A DNA stretch of 64,000 bases from CALKZN01 sp050633785 (GCA_050633785.1 JBOEHE010000033.1:62001-126000); one strand, 5' to 3'; positions 7,980 through 16,938 are shown, counted from the stretch's first letter. Numbers and translations are program-made. Notes: generated from the sequence alone by a model not told the origin.

Positions 7980-8822
7980 ATGAGAAGTTATTTAGAACTG
8001 TCTGATGTCGGGATTGAATTCCCAACCGATAACGGACCTTTTTGCGCACTCAAAGGCGTTAATTTAAAAATTGAAGAAGGCGACTTCGTCTCTATTATCG
8101 GCCATTCAGGGTGCGGAAAGTCGACTGTTTTAAACATTGTTGCCGGTCTTTATGATGCCACCTATGGTGGCGTTATCCTGGAAGGTAAGGAAGTGGTCGG
8201 ACCAGGACCTGATAGAGCGGTCGTCTTTCAGAACCACGCATTGATGCCCTGGCTCACTGTTTATGAAAATGTTGGCCTGGGTGTCGAGCAGGTATTCAAA
8301 GGCAGCAAAAACAAATCGGAAATGAAGCAGTGGATCGAACACAACCTTACATTGGTGCATATGGAACATGCCATGCACAAACTTCCGAGTGAAATTTCTG
8401 GCGGCATGAAACAACGCGTGGGTATCGCACGCTGCCTTGCCATGCAGCCCAAGGTCGTATTAATGGATGAGCCCTTTGGAGCACTTGATGCACTGACTCG
8501 CGCACACCTTCAAGACTCAGTCATGGAGATTCAAAAAGATTTAAACTCAACGATTATTTTAATTACTCACGATGTCGATGAAGCCGTTTTGATGTCAGAC
8601 AAAATTGTCATGATGAGTAACGGCCCTGCGGCCAAAGTAGCGCAGGTTCTTGAAGTCGATTTGCCACGACCACGCGAACGGGTTGCCTTATCCAAATCCG
8701 ATGCTTTTAACCGCTATCGCCAGCAAGTTTTATCATTTTTATATGAGAAAAAAGGCGTCATCGATCTGGACCAGAAAAAAAAGAAACACGAAGAGACTGC
8801 CACCACCTTAAAAGTTGTGTAA
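7980..8822 (+). CDS. nrtD: Nitrate ABC transporter, ATP-binding protein (NrtD-type, single domain)
   Basis: 280 residues. Walker A GHSGCGKST (about residues 42-50), Q-loop at VFQNHALMPW, signature SGGMKQR, Walker B VVLMDEPFG and a switch histidine in THDVDEA are all intact. It lacks the C-terminal binding-protein-like domain of cyanobacterial NrtC, so it resembles NrtD/NasD and probably works as a homodimer. It is the last gene of the transport operon, followed by a rho-independent terminator at 8896. The lysine-rich tail is not conserved in the family as far as I can judge. Confidence 0.88.
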   Translation: MRSYLELSDVGIEFPTDNGPFCALKGVNLKIEEGDFVSIIGHSGCGKSTVLNIVAGLYDATYGGVILEGKEVVGPGPDRAVVFQNHALMPWLTVYENVGLGVEQVFKGSKNKSEMKQWIEHNLTLVHMEHAMHKLPSEISGGMKQRVGIARCLAMQPKVVLMDEPFGALDALTRAHLQDSVMEIQKDLNSTIILITHDVDEAVLMSDKIVMMSNGPAAKVAQVLEVDLPRPRERVALSKSDAFNRYRQQVLSFLYEKKGVIDLDQKKKKHEETATTLKVV

Positions 8823-8895
8823 CTGACTCTCACGACACGAATACTCTAAGTACCCGATTCATTTCTCCTCCAGCTTGAGGGTATTTAGGTATGTC

Positions 8896-8925
8896 AGGGC
8901 TGTTGCTAAGGCAGCAGCCCTTTTT
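8896..8925 (+). terminator. Rho-independent terminator after the nrt operon
   Basis: AGGGCTGTTGC pairs with GCAGCAGCCCT (11 pairs, one G-U) around TAAG, followed directly by TTTT. It ends the nrt transcript and makes the downstream kinase operon dependent on its own promoter. Confidence 0.85.
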
Positions 8926-8975
8926 ATTGGGCAATAGAGTCATTGATCCAAGTGACACAGGTTCTTTGCTTTTAC

Positions 8976-9023
8976 TGCACAACAACACAGCACTACTTAT
9001 TTATATTGCACAAATACCGTTCA
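8976..9023. promoter_or_regulatory. Two weak NtrC-like sites upstream of the sensor kinase
   Basis: TGCAC-N7-CAGCA (8976-8992) and TGCAC-N7-GTTCA (9007-9023) resemble the NtrC core TGCAC-N7-GTGCA, matching 8 and 9 of 10 core bases or fewer. Their centres are 31 bp apart, three helical turns, and lie about 120-150 bp upstream of the expected sigma-54 start point. Individually weak, they gain support from the spacing and from the strong site upstream of nrtA. Confidence 0.4.
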
Positions 9024-9106
9024 AATAATCAGGCATAGCTTTGTTTTAACGTTTAGAAAAACTCTTTATTGAGCTCACTTTGTGCAGTGCAAAATTTATC
9101 TTACAC

Positions 9107-9122
9107 TGGCATAGTTTTTGCA
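9107..9122 (+). promoter_or_regulatory. Sigma-54 promoter of the PilJ/CheA-like kinase operon
   Basis: TGGCATAGTTTTTGCA has TGGCA and TTGCA elements with GG and GC 10 bases apart, 73 bp upstream of the kinase start. The rest of the 372-bp intergenic region (8823-9194) holds the nrt terminator and NtrC-like half-sites but no gene. Confidence 0.7.
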
Positions 9123-9194
9123 TTTACAACATAAAACGAAGCACTTTTTTCCTTCTATTTGACCATTAGAATCACTCTCAACTAAACAACAAAT

Positions 9195-11357
9195 ATGACA
9201 AAGAAACCTGAGTCTCAACAAATCAATAAAGTTAAAAGACGGACACCCGGAATTAACTTTGGTAAATACAAGGGGATCACTATTTCAATCGCATTATTTT
9301 TATTACTCGATGCATCTGTTTTATTCATGAATTTTTTGATTTCTTTTGAAATTTCAAAAGATGCGGAAGCTGTAAATATTGCCGGCCGTCAACGAATGTT
9401 GTCACAACGCATTATGAAATCTCTTTTGCACACTCAAAAAAACCTATTGATCACCAATAATATTTATTCACTATCCGTTTCAAATGAGGAGCTAAACTCA
9501 GCATCAGAAATATTCAACACCACTTTAATCGCCTTCACACAAGGCGGTATAACCACGGGAACATCTGGAGAAGAAACACACCTGGAGCCAGTGACAACAG
9601 ACTCCGCTATGTCTGCGTTACAAAAGGCGACAGAGTTATGGGTTCCCCTTTATACCTCCATCAAAAAAACAACTAATGGCAACACATCATTAGAAGAACA
9701 CAAAGGCAATATCCAACGATCTGTAGAACTGGGACAGGAAATCAATATTCCATTATTAACTCTCATGAACAACTTAACTACAGAGCTAGAGAATGTTGCG
9801 CGGTCAAAAGCGGAGCTATTGCGCTTGATCCAAACCATAGGTATTTTGTTAGCGATTCTGAACTTCTTTATTATTATGCACCACTTTATTCGTCAACTAC
9901 GAGAGAGTGATGCCAAGATTTCTGCGGCTCAGTTAGAAACCAGAGAAATCCTTGATACAGTTGATGAAGGCTTGTTCTTGCTGGACAAGGATCTGGTCAT
10001 GGGTGAACAACACTCTGCCAGAATGCTTGCAATATTTGGCAAGCAGGATGTCGCAGGAGAAACATTCAATGATTTTGTTCGAGATATCATACCGGGGAAA
10101 AGTGTCGCGACAGCGCAAAGCTATTTAAAGCTCCTGTTTGATAAATCTAAAAAGCAAAAGCTTCTGGGAGACCTCAACCCTTTAAGAGAAGTTCCTATAC
10201 AGGTTTCAGATGAGATTAAAGGTAATATCAGCAAATTTTTAAAATTCTCTTTTCGACGAGTTGCCTACGAACAGGGGGTTGAAAAAGTCCTGGCAACAGT
10301 CTCAGATATTACCAAAGAAGTCACTCTGGCAAAGAGCTTGGAACTTGCGGAAAAACGAAGTTCACAACAAATGGAAATGTTAACGACGGTGCTTAATACC
10401 GATAAAAGCGTCATTCCTTTATTTTTAAAATCAAGCTACTCCAGCTATCAAACAATCAACTCGCTTCTCAAACAGCAGACTGATAGCACTGTAGATTACC
10501 AAAATAAAGCAAATGACATTAAAGCCTTAATCCATTCAGTGAAAGGTGACGCCAGCGCCATTTCCTTAGCCGTTATCACGGATCTCTGTCATGAATGCGA
10601 ACAAAGTATTAACCACATGCTACTCAACAACGATTTATCCGGGAGGGACTTCCTGAGTCTTACCGTTTTTTTGGAGCAACTTATCAGCTATAACGATTCA
10701 TTGAGCGAGCTCTTTGAACGCATTTCACCGAATCGTCATGAGGACGGCGATACTGGCTCAAACTCTGTCTCCAGAAACTGGCAACACCTGAAAATTCTGG
10801 CAAACACGATTGCTGCCCGACAAAACAAACAAGTCGAAGTATTGACTGCCGGGTTTAATGACAACCCGCTTAACGATGGCTTTGCACAAACGGTCAATAC
10901 AATTTCTACACAATTGATTCGTAATTCCGTCACACATGGAATAGAGACACCAGCAGAAAGGCAGAAGTGCGGAAAGCCTGATGTTGGCAACATCACACTG
11001 ACATTAATAAAACGGAATGATGATTCATTTCAATTAGCAATAACTGATGATGGGGCCGGGATAAACAAAAATCAGCTTATTAATAAAGCCGTTGAGAAAA
11101 ATGTAATCTCACCCGGTGGTGCAGAACTACTTCAACCCCACCAGATTGTCGCACTGATTTTTCATCCACATTTATCAACATCAGAATCTTGTGACCAGGA
11201 CAGCGGGCAAGGCATTGGAATGTTTTCAGTACAACGTTTGATCAATTCTATTGGCGGCAGAATTGTAATAAAGACGTCCCAACAACATGGCACATGCTTT
11301 ACCATTAATCTGCCCTGCTCTGAATCCATGATAGAAACTCAGTCTCTATCTGCTTAA
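9195..11357 (+). CDS. Membrane sensor kinase: PilJ-type sensor domain, PAS-like, Hpt and CheA-type ATPase
   Basis: 720 residues. Two membrane segments (about 32-52 and 210-230) flank a periplasmic domain starting with the PilJ N-terminal signature DAEAVNIAGRQRMLSQRI. This family is related to the nitrate/nitrite sensor region of NarX-type proteins. A PAS-like segment follows (about 240-365), then an Hpt-like helix pair with His447 in HSVKGD, and a CheA-type HATPase domain with RNSVTHGIE (N box, about 575), DDGAGI (about 613) and GQGIGMFSV (about 675). No CheW-like regulatory domain is present, so it is not a standard chemotaxis CheA. It shares an operon with a CheY and a CheX. The neighbouring nrt genes make nitrate or nitrite the leading candidate signal, by inference. 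Confidence 0.8.
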   Translation: MTKKPESQQINKVKRRTPGINFGKYKGITISIALFLLLDASVLFMNFLISFEISKDAEAVNIAGRQRMLSQRIMKSLLHTQKNLLITNNIYSLSVSNEELNSASEIFNTTLIAFTQGGITTGTSGEETHLEPVTTDSAMSALQKATELWVPLYTSIKKTTNGNTSLEEHKGNIQRSVELGQEINIPLLTLMNNLTTELENVARSKAELLRLIQTIGILLAILNFFIIMHHFIRQLRESDAKISAAQLETREILDTVDEGLFLLDKDLVMGEQHSARMLAIFGKQDVAGETFNDFVRDIIPGKSVATAQSYLKLLFDKSKKQKLLGDLNPLREVPIQVSDEIKGNISKFLKFSFRRVAYEQGVEKVLATVSDITKEVTLAKSLELAEKRSSQQMEMLTTVLNTDKSVIPLFLKSSYSSYQTINSLLKQQTDSTVDYQNKANDIKALIHSVKGDASAISLAVITDLCHECEQSINHMLLNNDLSGRDFLSLTVFLEQLISYNDSLSELFERISPNRHEDGDTGSNSVSRNWQHLKILANTIAARQNKQVEVLTAGFNDNPLNDGFAQTVNTISTQLIRNSVTHGIETPAERQKCGKPDVGNITLTLIKRNDDSFQLAITDDGAGINKNQLINKAVEKNVISPGGAELLQPHQIVALIFHPHLSTSESCDQDSGQGIGMFSVQRLINSIGGRIVIKTSQQHGTCFTINLPCSESMIETQSLSA

Positions 11358-11382
11358 ACGCTAACTCCTTCTTCCAGTTATT

Positions 11383-11763
11383 ATGCAAAAGCTAAAATTA
11401 ATGATTGTTGACGACTCAATGTTGATGCGCCGCAAAATATCACGTTCATATGATGCCAGCCATTACGATTTGGTCGCTATAGCCAGTAATGGTCATGAAG
11501 CCATTAACTCCTTCTCCACACATAAACCTCACATTGTAACTATGGACTTAACCATGCCCGAGCTTGATGGGATAGATTGCATCAAACAGTTAATGAATAT
11601 TGACCCTCAGGTAAAAATACTCGTTGTTTCTGCAATATCGGATGAAGCTACCGGCATCAAAGCACTTGAACAAGGAGCATCCGGTTTTATTATCAAACCT
11701 TTCAGCGAAACACAATTATCAGAAGCATTAAATATTATCTGCGAGGACATTCATGACGCTTGA
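11383..11763 (+). CDS. CheY-like single-domain response regulator
   Basis: 126 residues, a stand-alone receiver domain. The acidic pair is Asp10-Asp11, the phosphoacceptor is Asp55 (VTMDLTMPE), the conserved Ser is in VVSA and the Lys in FIIKPF. No output domain is attached, so it must act by protein contact or as a phosphate carrier. It starts 26 bp after the kinase and overlaps the CheX gene by 11 bp, which indicates a dedicated kinase-regulator-phosphatase trio. Its target is not evident; no flagellar or pilus gene is present in the window. Confidence 0.88.
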   Translation: MQKLKLMIVDDSMLMRRKISRSYDASHYDLVAIASNGHEAINSFSTHKPHIVTMDLTMPELDGIDCIKQLMNIDPQVKILVVSAISDEATGIKALEQGASGFIIKPFSETQLSEALNIICEDIHDA

Positions 11764-12202
11764 ACCCAAACTACAAATATTTATCGATGGCATCATTCAT
11801 TACTTTGAACAAACCAATGAGAAATTTGTCAAAGTTCACAGCCCATACTTAATTGAAGAAGGCGAAGAAATCGCCACTGACTATACGGGCATTATTGACA
11901 TTTCAGGAGCCTATAAAGGCAGTTGTTACTTCACAGCAACCCGTGAATTACTGCAATATTTAATTAAACAATTGGGAGAAACCGACACATCGGAAGACAT
12001 GATGGTTGATGCTATAGGTGAAATTGCCAATATTCTTTCCGGCAATGTTCGTAAACAATTAGGGGAAGAATTTATCATATCAACACCTCGTGTTTTCATT
12101 GGCAAGAATAGCACCATGGCCATGGAAAACAATAACCGGATATACGGCATTCCTTTGCAATGGAAAACTCATTCAGCATTAATTGGTATCCACCTGTCTT
12201 GA
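11753..12202 (+). CDS. cheX: CheX-family CheY-P phosphatase
   Basis: 149 residues, with the CheC/CheX/FliY catalytic pattern: Asp86, Glu90, Asn93 (E-I-A-N) followed by Pro112. In CheX the Glu and Asn enter the CheY active site and speed dephosphorylation. The gene overlaps the CheY-like gene by 11 bp, so its likely substrate is that regulator. It is the last gene of the sigma-54-controlled operon and faces benE with only 26 bp between stops. Confidence 0.8.
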   Translation: MTLEPKLQIFIDGIIHYFEQTNEKFVKVHSPYLIEEGEEIATDYTGIIDISGAYKGSCYFTATRELLQYLIKQLGETDTSEDMMVDAIGEIANILSGNVRKQLGEEFIISTPRVFIGKNSTMAMENNNRIYGIPLQWKTHSALIGIHLS

Positions 12203-12228
12203 ATATCAACAGCAAAGAGATTAAACCT

Positions 12229-13389
12229 CTATAGTGAACGAATCTTCCAGACAGATAGAGCAAGCACTCCGGCAACCAACCCCCAGAAAGCCGCTCCGAC
12301 ACCAAATAATGTAATACCCGATGCGGTCACCAGAAAGGTAATCAAGGCGGCTTCACGGTGCCCTTGTTCGTGCATTGCCAACTGCAAACTATTGCCGATG
12401 GTAGATAATAATGCCAGCCCCGCTATGGCCAGCACTAGAGCTTGAGGAAAAGCCGCAAACAAGGCAACAACAGTTGCTCCCAGCAAACCAACAACAATAT
12501 AGAATATACCTGCTGAGATGGCTGCCAGATACCGCTTTGATTCATCTTCCCCGGCTTCTTTGCCCATACAGATGGCCGCAGTGATCGCCGCCAGATTCAA
12601 GGCATAGCCCCCAAACGGTGCCAACACCAGAGTGGACAAACCAGTCCAACCGATCAAGGGTGATACGGGAACCTTATAGCCTGAAGCCTGCATCACAGCA
12701 ATTCCAGGAATATTCTGTGATGTCATAGTGACCACAAATAAGGGAATTCCAATACTTATCAACACAGGCAGTGAAAATTTTGGCATTGTAAATTCAGGTT
12801 TAGCCAGACTGACTGCAAACTGTTGAAACTGCAATAAACCCAACCACCAGGCAATCCCTATACCAAGCAACAAGACCACTATGATGACATAACGAGGAGA
12901 GAAGCGCTTCAACAAGATATAACAAACAAACATGCTGAACACCAAGATAAATTGCGCCTGCATGGCAACAAAAACATCCATCCCAAAACGCAGTAACACA
13001 CCTGCCAGCATCGCAGCAGCTAACGATTTAGGAATTCGATCCATAACCCGTTCAAAAAGCCCACTGATGCCGCAAACAACAATCAACAAAGCCGAAAAAA
13101 CAAAAGCTCCTATTGCCTCAGGCATTGTCACACCAGTAAGACTGGTAGCCAGTAAGGCAGCACCTGGGGTTGACCATGCCGTTAGGACGGGTTGTCGATA
13201 GTACCAGGAAAGGCCAATAGAGGTGACTCCCATACCAATTCCCAAAGCCCACAACCAGGAAGCCACTTGCCCTGGTGTAGCACCAGCTGCATCCGCAGCT
13301 TGCAACACAATCACCACCGAACTGGTAAAACCAACCAATACAGCAACAAAGCCTGCCGTGATATGAGTAACTGACCAATGCTTAAACAT
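12229..13389 (-). CDS. benE: BenE/YdcO-family benzoate:H+ symporter-like membrane protein
   Basis: 386 residues with about 11-12 hydrophobic segments. It begins with HITAGFVAVLVGFTSS and has TAWSTPGAALL and a motif-rich region (IPGIAVMQASGYKVP, APFGGYALNLAAITAAICMG) typical of BenE proteins. These are proton-coupled inner-membrane carriers first described for benzoate. No benzoate degradation genes are nearby, so the substrate may differ. Start at the ATG 13387-13389. Confidence 0.85.
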   Translation of the reverse strand: MFKHWSVTHITAGFVAVLVGFTSSVVIVLQAADAAGATPGQVASWLWALGIGMGVTSIGLSWYYRQPVLTAWSTPGAALLATSLTGVTMPEAIGAFVFSALLIVVCGISGLFERVMDRIPKSLAAAMLAGVLLRFGMDVFVAMQAQFILVFSMFVCYILLKRFSPRYVIIVVLLLGIGIAWWLGLLQFQQFAVSLAKPEFTMPKFSLPVLISIGIPLFVVTMTSQNIPGIAVMQASGYKVPVSPLIGWTGLSTLVLAPFGGYALNLAAITAAICMGKEAGEDESKRYLAAISAGIFYIVVGLLGATVVALFAAFPQALVLAIAGLALLSTIGNSLQLAMHEQGHREAALITFLVTASGITLFGVGAAFWGLVAGVLALSVWKIRSL

Positions 13390-13429
13390 GTTTCAACAAT
13401 GTATATTCAGCATAGCCAGTGATCATTCA

Positions 13430-14083
13430 TTACGGCTGCAAACGGCGTATAGTCCAATTGTTATCTGAAGTACGCTTATAATGAAAACGATCATGCAATC
13501 GGTGCTCTCCTCCCTGCCAGAATTCAATGGTCTGAGGCACTATGCGATAGCCTCCCCAACGATCAGGCAACACCACTTCTTCTTTAGATGTTTTATTAGC
13601 GGCCTCATAGCGTTCCAGCAATTCAGCTCGCGACGTTATCGCTTGGCTTTGTTCAGAAATAGATGCCGCAACTTGACTACCCAGTGGCCTTGAATGAAAA
13701 TACGTTTCCACCTCATCACGGGGCAATAATTCTGCAATTCCTCTGACATGCACTTGTCTCTCAAGCATATGCCATGGAAACAGGAGACTGGCCTGGCTGT
13801 TTCCCGATAACTCCCTGCCTTTACTGCTGCTGGTATCCGTAAAAAACACGAAACCGCGCTGATCCAGCTGTTTCAACAGTACTATTCGCTGCGATGGTTG
13901 ATTGTTTTGATCTACCGTAGCAACAACCATAGCGCTGGGTTCGCGGATATCAGCCTCTATGGCCTGTTGCATCCACGCTTCAAATTGTTGAATCGGGTCA
14001 TCACACAAATCTTTGCGTGACAATCCGCCCAGTAAATATTCAGATCGAAAGTTATGTAAATCCATACTGTGAATATGCCGCAT
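13430..14083 (-). CDS. pdxH: Pyridoxine/pyridoxamine 5'-phosphate oxidase
   Basis: 217 residues, the length of E. coli PdxH. FMN-binding and substrate motifs are present: SQRIVLLKQLD (about 65-75), FFTDTSSSKGREL, LLFPWHMLERQV, and the conserved C-terminal RLHDRFHYKR ... IRRLQP. It makes pyridoxal 5'-phosphate from PNP or PMP using oxygen. ATG at 14081-14083 is used; a Met seven residues in (14063-14065) is an alternative, and neither has a strong RBS. It is separated from hslU by a bidirectional terminator. Confidence 0.95.
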   Translation of the reverse strand: MRHIHSMDLHNFRSEYLLGGLSRKDLCDDPIQQFEAWMQQAIEADIREPSAMVVATVDQNNQPSQRIVLLKQLDQRGFVFFTDTSSSKGRELSGNSQASLLFPWHMLERQVHVRGIAELLPRDEVETYFHSRPLGSQVAASISEQSQAITSRAELLERYEAANKTSKEEVVLPDRWGGYRIVPQTIEFWQGGEHRLHDRFHYKRTSDNNWTIRRLQP

Positions 14084-14134
14084 CAACTGCAGCTATTCAA
14101 GAAAATTGCATTATCTGCAATCAAAAAAACCAGC

Positions 14135-14164
14135 AAAAGAGAGTCAATAAGCTGACTCTCTTTT
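14135..14164. terminator. Bidirectional rho-independent terminator between hslU and pdxH
   Basis: AAAAGAGAGTCA pairs perfectly with TGACTCTCTTTT (12 pairs) around a 6-nt loop. Both strands end in a T-run, so it can stop transcription in either direction. It lies downstream of hslU and upstream of pdxH, both minus-strand. Confidence 0.85.
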
Positions 14165-14228
14165 CTGGCTTATTATTAGAACGACAAACAGTTCACAAAT
14201 TGCCTGCTTGCCAGAGTTAATCAATCAG

Positions 14229-15569
14229 TTACAGTATATATTTGGCGTAATCTTCATCAGCAGTCAGTGCCTGCAGATGATCATTCACATAGTCAGCATC
14301 CACCGTAATTTTCTGACCGTTTTTATCTGATGCTTCATAAGAAACCGTTTCCAACAAGCGCTCCAACATTGTATGCAAACGTCTTGCTCCAATGTTTTCC
14401 ATGGTTTCATTCACTTGCCAGGCTAACTCTGCAATACGACGAACACCGTCTTTACTGAAATCAAGTTCCACACCTTCAGTTGCCATCAATGATTGATATT
14501 GTTCAGTCAGAGAGGCGTCAGGTTCCGTCAGAATGCGTTCAAAATCTTCGACTTCCAATGCGCTCAATTCTACTCGAATCGGCATTCTGCCCTGCAGTTC
14601 TGGAATCAAATCAGATGGTTTCGACAATTGAAAGGCTCCAGAGCCAATAAACAGAATGTGATCTGTCTTAACCATGCCATATTTTGTGCTGACAGTAGAA
14701 CCTTCTACCAGTGGCAATAAGTCCCGCTGAACACCTTCGCGGGACACATCAGGACTTTTACCGCCTTCACTGCGACCAACAATTTTGTCAATTTCATCCA
14801 GAAACACAATGCCATGCTGTTCAACTCGTTGAATCGCATCTGCTTTCAATTCTTCTTCATTGATCAATTCGCCCGCTTTTTCTTCGGTCAACAATTTTCT
14901 GGCTTCTTTGATTGGTAACTTACGCAGTTTTTTATTCTGCTTGGAGAAACCTTTCATCATATCCTGCAATTGATCCGTGATATCTCCCATGCCTTGCGGC
15001 CCAAGAATTTCCATACCAACCGTCGGTCCGCTGACCTCTATTTCAATTTCTTTATCATCCAGATCACCTTCCAACAACTTCTTGCGAAATCGTTGTCTGG
15101 CAGCACCTTCGCTGGTATCAGTGTTATCATCGCTGAAACCCACATTACGAGCTGGTGGAATCAGGATATCCAAAATTTGCTCTTCTGCCAGATCTTCAGC
15201 ACGGCGGTTAACTTTTTGCACCGCCTGTTCACGCGTCATTTTTACCGCCATCTCAGCAAGATCGCGGATAATAGAATCAACTTCACGACCAACATAGCCT
15301 ACTTCAGTGAATTTTGTTGCTTCCACTTTAATGAATGGTGCATTGGCAATTTTGGATAAACGTCGAGCAATTTCCGTTTTACCTACACCAGTAGGACCAA
15401 TCATCAATATATTTTTAGGTTTAATTTCAGCTCGCATGAAATCATCTTCAACCTGGGCTCGTCGCCAACGGTTGCGCAACGCAATCGCAACTGCTCGTTT
15501 GGCTTCTTTTTGCCCGATGATATGGTTGTCCAGCTCCTGAACAATTTCTCTTGGTGTCATTTCACTCAT
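14229..15569 (-). CDS. hslU: HslU (ClpY), ATPase of the HslUV protease
   Basis: 446 residues. Walker A GPTGVGKTE at about 57-65, pore/GYVG motif in EVGYVGREVD, an intermediate (I) domain of about 110-240, Walker B VFLDEIDK, arginine finger and sensor region (ELQGRMPIRVEL), and the C-terminal tail ending KYIL that inserts into HslV. It unfolds substrates and feeds them into HslV. It lies 79 bp downstream of hslV as in other gammaproteobacteria. Confidence 0.97.
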   Translation of the reverse strand: MSEMTPREIVQELDNHIIGQKEAKRAVAIALRNRWRRAQVEDDFMRAEIKPKNILMIGPTGVGKTEIARRLSKIANAPFIKVEATKFTEVGYVGREVDSIIRDLAEMAVKMTREQAVQKVNRRAEDLAEEQILDILIPPARNVGFSDDNTDTSEGAARQRFRKKLLEGDLDDKEIEIEVSGPTVGMEILGPQGMGDITDQLQDMMKGFSKQNKKLRKLPIKEARKLLTEEKAGELINEEELKADAIQRVEQHGIVFLDEIDKIVGRSEGGKSPDVSREGVQRDLLPLVEGSTVSTKYGMVKTDHILFIGSGAFQLSKPSDLIPELQGRMPIRVELSALEVEDFERILTEPDASLTEQYQSLMATEGVELDFSKDGVRRIAELAWQVNETMENIGARRLHTMLERLLETVSYEASDKNGQKITVDADYVNDHLQALTADEDYAKYIL

Positions 15570-15648
15570 TATGTTAATTCCTCGGGTTTTTCACACACCC
15601 ATATGACTGAATAAACTGCTAGCATTGATGATTTAAAAAACTGGCAGT

Positions 15649-16188
15649 TTATAGTTTAATTTCTTCGATTGTTAAGTTGTCATTGGTATAGATGCAAATA
15701 TCAGCTGCTATCTTCAAAGACTTTTCAACGACCTCTTTAGCAGGTAATTCAGTGTTGCCAACCAATGCCCTGGCAGCAGATTCAGCAAATGAACCTCCAG
15801 AGCCAATCGCCATCACACCACCTTGTGGCTCTACAACATCACCGTTTCCAGTGATGATATAAGAAGACTCCTTGTCTGCCACCAGAATCATGGCTTCCAG
15901 TTTGCGCAATATTTTATCTGTTCGCCAATCTTTGGCCAGTTCGACAGCGGCACGAGTCAAGTGCCCCTGATGTTTTTCAAGTTTGGCCTCAAACTTTTCA
16001 AACAGAGTAAATGCATCTGCGGTACCACCAGCAAAGCCAGCAATAACCTGATCTTTATATAAACGGCGAACTTTTTTCGCGTTCCCTTTCATAACCGTAT
16101 TGCCCAGTGATACCTGACCATCACCACCAATAACAACGGCATCGTCTCGACGTACCGACAAAATAGTTGTACCACGCATTTGTTGCAT
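15649..16188 (-). CDS. hslV: HslV (ClpQ), proteasome-like peptidase
   Basis: 179 residues from the ATG at 16186-16188, with GGGAG at a good distance upstream. A longer in-frame start adds nine residues without an RBS. The N-terminus MQQMRG-TTILSVRR shows that a six-residue propeptide must be removed to free the catalytic Thr, a variant common outside the enteric bacteria, where only Met is removed. Gly-rich GGDGQVSLGN and the MKGNAKKVRR segment are intact. It forms the double-hexamer peptidase capped by HslU. Confidence 0.95.
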   Translation of the reverse strand: MQQMRGTTILSVRRDDAVVIGGDGQVSLGNTVMKGNAKKVRRLYKDQVIAGFAGGTADAFTLFEKFEAKLEKHQGHLTRAAVELAKDWRTDKILRKLEAMILVADKESSYIITGNGDVVEPQGGVMAIGSGGSFAESAARALVGNTELPAKEVVEKSLKIAADICIYTNDNLTIEEIKL

Positions 16189-16229
16189 GTAATTTCTCCC
16201 AACGAAAATAGGCATTAATAGAGTTCAGA

Positions 16230-16253
16230 TAGAACCGTATCAAAACGGTTCTA
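16230..16253 (-). promoter_or_regulatory. Stem-loop in the hslV 5' leader
   Basis: TAGAACCGT and ACGGTTCTA form a perfect 9-bp inverted repeat with a 6-nt loop, between the hslV start and the likely promoter. There is no T-run. E. coli hslVU mRNA is also known to carry a stabilising leader stem-loop, so the same role is plausible. Confidence 0.5.
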
Positions 16254-16268
16254 CCTCTATTCAGAATT

Positions 16269-16298
16269 ACTATATCGTGCCGCTTTTTAAAAATTCAA
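16269..16298 (-). promoter_or_regulatory. Candidate promoter of hslVU
   Basis: On the minus strand TTGAAT (16293-16298) and TATAGT (16269-16274) are 18 bp apart, about 80 bp upstream of hslV. It fits sigma-70 better than sigma-32, because the CCCCAT-type -10 is missing. Confidence 0.4.
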
Positions 16299-16347
16299 TA
16301 CAGGAGCGACCTATTAATGCACTATCAACAAGCCCTGACAGGGAATT

Positions 16348-16815
16348 TCACTTAATCAGCTTTAAATGCGAACGTTTTTTATCACGAAGCCTGGCTTTGG
16401 CACCTGGCCCACCATCGGGACCATCATCATCAGGTCGGCTTGATTCTTGAGCATCCACTGCAGCTGGTGATATCTCAGCCCCTTCTGACTCACTGTCATT
16501 GTCTTCACGGAAAAACATACCTTGAGCATTCTCTTTGGCGAAAATAGCCTTTATAGAAGCCATTGGCAGATAAATATCCATTAGTTGGCCGGAAAAACCA
16601 GCACTGAAACTCACTTCTTCATTCGTTGAGCTGTACAGTTTAATCGACGAAGAGGACAGGTTTAAAACGATCTCTCCATCCTGCACATAATTTGTTGGAA
16701 CTTGGACTCCTGGAACGGTCGCGTCAACCATGACATGTGGAGTCAAACCATTATCTTCGATCCATTCAAGAACAGCTCGAAAAAAATACGGCTTACTATT
16801 ATTCATTTCTATCAT
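16348..16815 (-). CDS. sspB: Stringent starvation protein B (ClpXP adaptor)
   Basis: 155 residues. The folded domain (about 5-115) matches SspB, which binds ssrA-tagged proteins and other substrates. A long acidic, flexible linker follows, and the extreme C-terminus KRSHLKLIK corresponds to the ClpX-binding tail (LRVVK in E. coli). It lies downstream of sspA. A second Met three residues in is an alternative start. No strong RBS decides between them. Confidence 0.93.
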   Translation of the reverse strand: MIEMNNSKPYFFRAVLEWIEDNGLTPHVMVDATVPGVQVPTNYVQDGEIVLNLSSSSIKLYSSTNEEVSFSAGFSGQLMDIYLPMASIKAIFAKENAQGMFFREDNDSESEGAEISPAAVDAQESSRPDDDGPDGGPGAKARLRDKKRSHLKLIK

Positions 16816-16938
16816 TAATACAGTGCTGCAACGTTGTTACATATTTGTACGACACAAAAGTATAAAACAAGTTTGCTGCCAGTATTAACCAGCAGCAAAC
16901 GTCGTCAGATATGTTTATTTGGTCGTTATTTCAGTCAT

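Noticed and set aside
9195..12202. Standard chemotaxis or Pil-Chp cluster
   Set aside because: The kinase lacks the CheW-binding domain, and there are no CheW, CheR, CheB or methyl-accepting proteins nearby.
14970..15359. 129-codon frame antisense to hslU
   Set aside because: It mirrors the conserved hslU sequence, and a second frame in the same place (14977-15297) is also open. Both are shadows of codon bias.
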